Under the pieces are notes generated by a model, which made no database searches, was not told the origin of the DNA, and saw only the letters and a program-made list of their open reading frames with translations. A stretch of 23,049 nucleotides of DNA from an uncultured Wenzhouxiangella sp. (GTDB lineage: Bacteria > Pseudomonadota > Gammaproteobacteria > Xanthomonadales > Wenzhouxiangellaceae): NCBI GenBank assembly GCA_937876395.1, contig CALEIM010000166.1:1-23049 (forward strand), written 5' to 3'. The position numbers were made by a program, and so were the translations under genes. Below are positions 21,368-23,049 of the stretch, piece after piece. The stretch's first letter is position 1. The number at the start of each line of letters is the position of its first letter.

Positions 21368-22993
21368 ATGCGCCTGCCCGACCAACAGCAGTGGCACGCA
21401 CTTGACCGGCTGCTGGATGAGCTGCTGGGCCTGGAGCCGGCAGCTCGGAATCAACGTTTGCAGCATCTGGCAGTCCGCCAACCTGAGCTGATAAAACCCC
21501 TGCGGCGCCTGCTGGCCGGCGCCGAAGACTCAGGCACACTCGACCACATTCTGGGCGAGGCGCTGCCACTCCTGGCCGAACTCAATACCTTGCCGGCACA
21601 GCAACGCTTCGGACCCTGGCGGCTATGCTCGGCACTCGGCCATGGCGGTATGGCGCAGGTATTTCACGCCGAGCGCAGCAACGGCGGCTTCGAACAGAAA
21701 GTCGCCCTGAAACTGCTCTGGCCCGGCCTGGCTCAGGGTGACGTTTTGGCACGTTTCGAGCAGGAGCGCCAGATTCTGGCCAGCCTGGATGATCCGCGGA
21801 TTGCGCGCTTGATTGACGGTGGGATTACCCGCGAGGGGCGCCCGTGGCTGGCCATGGAGTACGTCGACGGCCTGGCTGTGGACCGCTATTGCGACCAGCA
21901 CCGATTAGGCGTTGATCAGCGCCTGGAACTGTTTTGCCAGATCACCGCCGCAGTCAGCACCGCCCACCGCAGCCTGGTGGTACACCGCGACCTCAAACCA
22001 GCTAACGTGCTGATAGAAACCGAAAGCGGCCGGGTCAAGCTGCTGGATTTCGGTATCGCCAAAATGCTCGACGGGAACGCCCTGCCCAACGCCGCCCCGG
22101 CCACGCGCCGAATCGAGCGCCTGCTGACTCCGGAGTACGCCAGCCCCGAGCAGTTGACCGAGTCGCCGATCACCACCGCCACTGACATCTATCAACTCGG
22201 CGCGCTGCTGTTCGAGCTGCTGACCGCCCAGGCGCCGCATCGCCGCCGCGGCCTTGGCAGTGCCGAATTTGAAGCGCTGGTCCTCGCCAGCGAAGCCCCG
22301 CGCCCGTCGGCGCGTGTGCGCAGCCTCGGGCACGATGAGGCCCACTCGCTGGCGCAGGCTCGCGGCCTGACCCGCAAAAGCCTGATGCGCCGCCTGCGCG
22401 GTGATCTCGACGCCATCGTCGAACGAGCCATGGCAAGGGAGCCGAAGGCACGCTATACCAGTGTCGATGCCCTGCAGGCCGATATCCAGGCAGCGCTGAC
22501 CAAGCGCCCGGTCACGGCCCGCCGCGGCCGCTCCCTGTACAGAGTTGGCAGATTCATGCAGCGCCATCGCTACGGCCTGGCCCTGAGTGCTCTGGCCGGG
22601 GTGACGCTACTTGCTGGCGCTGCAGTCTATTTTGAACAGACAAACCGGATCAAGGAAGAGGCCGAAACGAACCAGGCGGTACTGAGTTTTCTCGAAAACG
22701 TCCTCTACGGCGGTAACCCGTACGAGGCCGCACAGCGCCCGCTGATTCCAGCGTCCGTCATCGAGGACACAGCAAGCCGGGCCGTCACCGGGCTTGCCGA
22801 CCAGCCGCTCGCACAGGTGCGCGTATTCAACACGCTCGGGCAGGTGTATTTATCGCGCGGTGAGACCCAGCGTTCACTTGAGCTGCTGTACCAGGCGCGC
22901 GTCATAGCATCGGCGCAGAAGCTGACCCGGGAGCTGGGCAGAACGCAGCTATCCATTGCCAAGGCCAACAACGGGGCGCAGGCAAGCCAGTAG
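21368..22993 (+). CDS. Transmembrane Ser/Thr protein kinase, short C-terminal region
   Basis: This Hanks-type kinase of 541 residues is paired with the ECF sigma factor. A helical lead (1-80) is followed by the kinase domain (about 81-375), with glycine loop LGHGGMAQVF, Lys115 (VALKLL), HRDLKPANVL (Asp208, Asn213), DFGIAK (Asp227), TPEYASPEQ and DIYQLGALLFELLT. A membrane helix (402-421) places the remainder in the periplasm, and one TPR-like repeat (about 483-516) follows. Related kinases usually have several TPRs and reach 800-900 residues, so this one looks truncated by the TAG at 22991, only 56 bases before the window end. ATG 21368 is chosen because it begins right after the sigma stop, although the frame is open further upstream. 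It probably phosphorylates the neighbouring sigma factor. Confidence 0.87.
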   Translation: MRLPDQQQWHALDRLLDELLGLEPAARNQRLQHLAVRQPELIKPLRRLLAGAEDSGTLDHILGEALPLLAELNTLPAQQRFGPWRLCSALGHGGMAQVFHAERSNGGFEQKVALKLLWPGLAQGDVLARFEQERQILASLDDPRIARLIDGGITREGRPWLAMEYVDGLAVDRYCDQHRLGVDQRLELFCQITAAVSTAHRSLVVHRDLKPANVLIETESGRVKLLDFGIAKMLDGNALPNAAPATRRIERLLTPEYASPEQLTESPITTATDIYQLGALLFELLTAQAPHRRRGLGSAEFEALVLASEAPRPSARVRSLGHDEAHSLAQARGLTRKSLMRRLRGDLDAIVERAMAREPKARYTSVDALQADIQAALTKRPVTARRGRSLYRVGRFMQRHRYGLALSALAGVTLLAGAAVYFEQTNRIKEEAETNQAVLSFLENVLYGGNPYEAAQRPLIPASVIEDTASRAVTGLADQPLAQVRVFNTLGQVYLSRGETQRSLELLYQARVIASAQKLTRELGRTQLSIAKANNGAQASQ

Positions 22994-23049
22994 AACGGGT
23001 ACGCCGCGGTGCGCAGTGAGTGCCACGTCGCCAAGGCTGCACGCGACGA
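22994..23049 (+). other. Contig end after the kinase stop codon
   Basis: The 56 bases after the kinase TAG continue open in the same frame (NGYAAVRSECHVAKAARD) but do not look like a TPR. No promoter or terminator is visible. The piece is too short to assign. Confidence 0.3.

Noticed and set aside
1..23049. A circular contig, because both ends carry CGCGACG
   Set aside because: A seven-base overlap in GC-rich DNA is easily due to chance. The genes at the two ends do not join into one reading frame.

Overview
The window reads as a contig from a fairly GC-rich gammaproteobacterium. The strongest clue is an intact three-gene set, glrK, a qseG-like gene and glrR, in the order known from enteric bacteria. 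The Zur-type operator, the homodimeric class PyrC, the sigma-54 promoter with an IHF site and the secreted protein ending in SDRFEQ also fit. A lineage near Xanthomonadales or Chromatiales (for example Wenzhouxiangella-like) is my guess, not something the sequence proves. No rRNA, tRNA, CRISPR array or phage module was seen.

Layout. Bases 1-1280 are a very GC-rich patchwork of short gene fragments on the minus strand (a DUF1552 protein start, a DUF1585-type protein end, a secreted-protein start) and do not hold one intact gene. This end may be degraded DNA or a chimeric contig end. Bases 1567-4577 hold a lower-GC polytopic membrane glycosyltransferase gene cut in two by a fresh ISL3-family insertion (2782-4113), with an exact 8-bp target duplication and an intact transposase. 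Bases 4574-6700 (minus) encode a histidine-rich, ZnuD-like TonB-dependent receptor with a Zur-box-like palindrome in front. Bases 6897-10222 are a tight plus-strand run: pyrC, an acyltransferase-3 membrane protein and a Sua5/TsaC threonylcarbamoyl-AMP synthase.

Bases 10335-13746 are glrK, qseG-like and glrR. Just downstream, 13747-13986 looks like a complete GlrR-type enhancer promoter: two TGTC-N10-GACA-like sites, a perfect IHF consensus and a canonical GG-N10-GC sigma-54 promoter. It drives a small secreted EF-hand protein that ends in a strong terminator. This is the best candidate for an undescribed regulatory connection: an envelope-stress two-component system wired to a secreted calcium-binding protein.

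Bases 14382-17168 (minus) encode a large protein of about 930 residues with a divergent protein-kinase core inside unrecognised flanking domains. It is transcribed away from a SulP anion transporter with a STAS domain (17342-19114). Bases 19285-20670 encode a secreted seven-repeat FG-GAP-type beta-propeller. It is followed by an ECF-type sigma factor (20806-21366) and a transmembrane Ser/Thr kinase (21368-22993) under a near-consensus sigma-70 promoter. The sigma factor has a threonine cluster where ordinary ECF factors carry acidic residues, as in the kinase-controlled ECF43 group, so sigma and kinase are probably a phospho-signalling pair. The kinase stops after about one TPR, only 56 bases before the window end, so it may be truncated or the contig end may be unreliable.
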